This document shows, in pieces, positions 12,335 to 12,912 of a DNA stretch of 12,912 bases (within the stretch, counting starts at the first letter, position 1; each line of letters starts with the position of its first letter). The notes beneath the pieces are model-generated. The model saw only the letters and a program-made list of their open reading frames with translations, did not search any database and was not told the DNA's origin. A program made the translations under genes and the position numbers. Source of the stretch: Actinomycetota bacterium (GTDB taxonomy: Bacteria > Actinomycetota > UBA4738); NCBI GenBank assembly GCA_005885015.1, contig VAYG01000076.1, positions 1 to 12,912 of the forward strand, written 5' to 3'.

Positions 12335-12912
12335 CTAACCGCCAAACAGGGCGGGGAGCAGCGTTGTCTTGCCCAGGACGAAGATCGTCCCGATGACAAG
12401 GCTGAACAGCCCGGTCAGGATGGCCACGGTCGCGTAGATGGGGAAGTTCTTCGAGGCCTTGAGGAATCCCATCGCCGACCCCAACGTGATCAGGGAGTTC
12501 GACGAGAGCAGGCCGACGATGAATGCGAGGAGGACGACGACCCCTACACCCCTGCCACCTGCCCCCGCCGCGGAGAGAAAGATGAGGACCTGCGTGGGCG
12601 TCTCGGCGCCAACCCCGTGGATCATCCCGACCCCGAAGGCCGTCCCCCGTCCGTAGTTCATGAACGCCTCATCGGGTTCCGGGTTGGCATGGTGATGGTG
12701 CCCGGGCCGTCCGTGGTGTCCATGGTGCCAGTCGGGCGCTCCGACCTCGCCTGGATCCATCACTGAGACCGCCGCCGCGGAGCCCAGCGGTGGCGAGAGC
12801 TGAGCCGTGAACCGGCGCCGGGCCCAACGGACGCCTCTTCGGATCCCGCTGAACACGAGCATCCATCGGCTGCGCAGGCGGAAATCGCGTCCGTGCCGGA
12901 TCAGGGAAACAA
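12335..12912 (-). CDS. NicO-like nickel/cobalt transporter, 3' part (start lies beyond the right edge)
   Basis: About 191 residues are visible, the frame being open to the window edge. The upstream codons give SLIRHGRDFRLRSRWMLVFS, a basic membrane-protein loop, so the ATG at 12862 is internal. A His-rich loop follows at 12689-12727 with two clusters (HHGHH and HHHH), a common metal-binding feature of NicO/RcnA and NiCoT-type transporters. The next segment, FGVGMIHGVGAETPTQVLIF, resembles the conserved late helix of these transporters. Three hydrophobic segments then run to the end (LLAFIVGLLSSNSLITL, YATVAILTGLFSLVIGTIFV, KTTLLPALFGG). Uptake or efflux cannot be told, and Ni against Co is not resolved. 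The stop is TAG at 12337-12335, 39 nt before the glycosyltransferase. The truncation is caused by the window, not by mutation. Confidence 0.68.
   Translation of the reverse strand, partial: VSLIRHGRDFRLRSRWMLVFSGIRRGVRWARRRFTAQLSPPLGSAAAVSVMDPGEVGAPDWHHGHHGRPGHHHHANPEPDEAFMNYGRGTAFGVGMIHGVGAETPTQVLIFLSAAGAGGRGVGVVVLLAFIVGLLSSNSLITLGSAMGFLKASKNFPIYATVAILTGLFSLVIGTIFVLGKTTLLPALFGG

Noticed and set aside
12323..12335. GCTCC-GGG-GGAGC hairpin at the stop of the NicO-like gene as a terminator
   Set aside because: The five-pair stem is short, overlaps the stop codon and is not followed by a T-run on the minus strand. It remains possible as a weak structure only.
12860..12862. ATG at 12862-12860 as the real start of the NicO-like gene
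   Set aside because: The frame continues open to the window edge with a basic membrane-loop sequence, and a protein starting there would lack the first half of the transporter fold.

Overview
The window is GC-rich, tightly packed bacterial DNA. GTG and TTG starts, TAnnnT-type -10 elements lying only 5-8 nt before start codons (leaderless style), CopC-CopD fusions and short TM-only cation transporters together suggest a high-GC Gram-positive lineage, probably a deep-branching actinobacterium. This is inferred from gene content and style; no rRNA or marker gene is present. I see no tRNA, CRISPR array, insertion sequence or phage gene, and no gene-free stretch longer than about 150 bases.

Left part (1-3427, + strand): the tail of a probable cyclic-nucleotide-binding protein, a MeaB-type G-protein chaperone, the large catalytic subunit of an adenosylcobalamin-dependent acyl-CoA mutase, and a small orphan PAS-domain protein. 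The mutase would normally be called methylmalonyl-CoA mutase. However, the two substrate-specificity positions read Phe76/Gln194, the isobutyryl-CoA mutase pair, rather than Tyr/Arg. The B12-binding small subunit is not in the window.

Middle part (3483-4712): a minus-strand, TM-only cation diffusion facilitator-like transporter with an unusual metal site, divergent from a four-helix membrane protein of unknown function whose start sits directly behind a TATCCT box.

The most interesting part (4792-11095, + strand) is one seven-gene operon. The first two genes are 3 nt apart. Each of the next five starts overlaps the preceding stop by exactly 4 nt (ATGA, ATGA, ATGA, TTGA, GTGA). It encodes: a secreted, membrane-anchored protein whose predicted mature N-terminus is His; a CopC-CopD copper protein with two extra C-terminal beta domains; a small lipoprotein with a G-H-x-H-[IL]-FLD signature; a CPBP intramembrane protease; a LivJ-type periplasmic-binding protein without any permease or ATPase; an unknown ectodomain protein with a membrane helix at each end; and a paralogue of the small lipoprotein that uses two N-terminal membrane helices instead of a lipid anchor. 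Almost every product is exported or membrane-bound, so I read it as a cell-surface, probably copper-linked module in which binding, membrane transfer, proteolysis and ligand recognition are translated together. Its function as a unit is inference.

Right part (11012-12912, - strand): a multi-spanning GT-C/GT87-like glycosyltransferase whose last 27 codons run antisense into the end of the surface operon (84-bp convergent overlap), preceded by the 3' part of a NicO-like nickel/cobalt transporter with a His-rich loop that leaves the window at its right edge.
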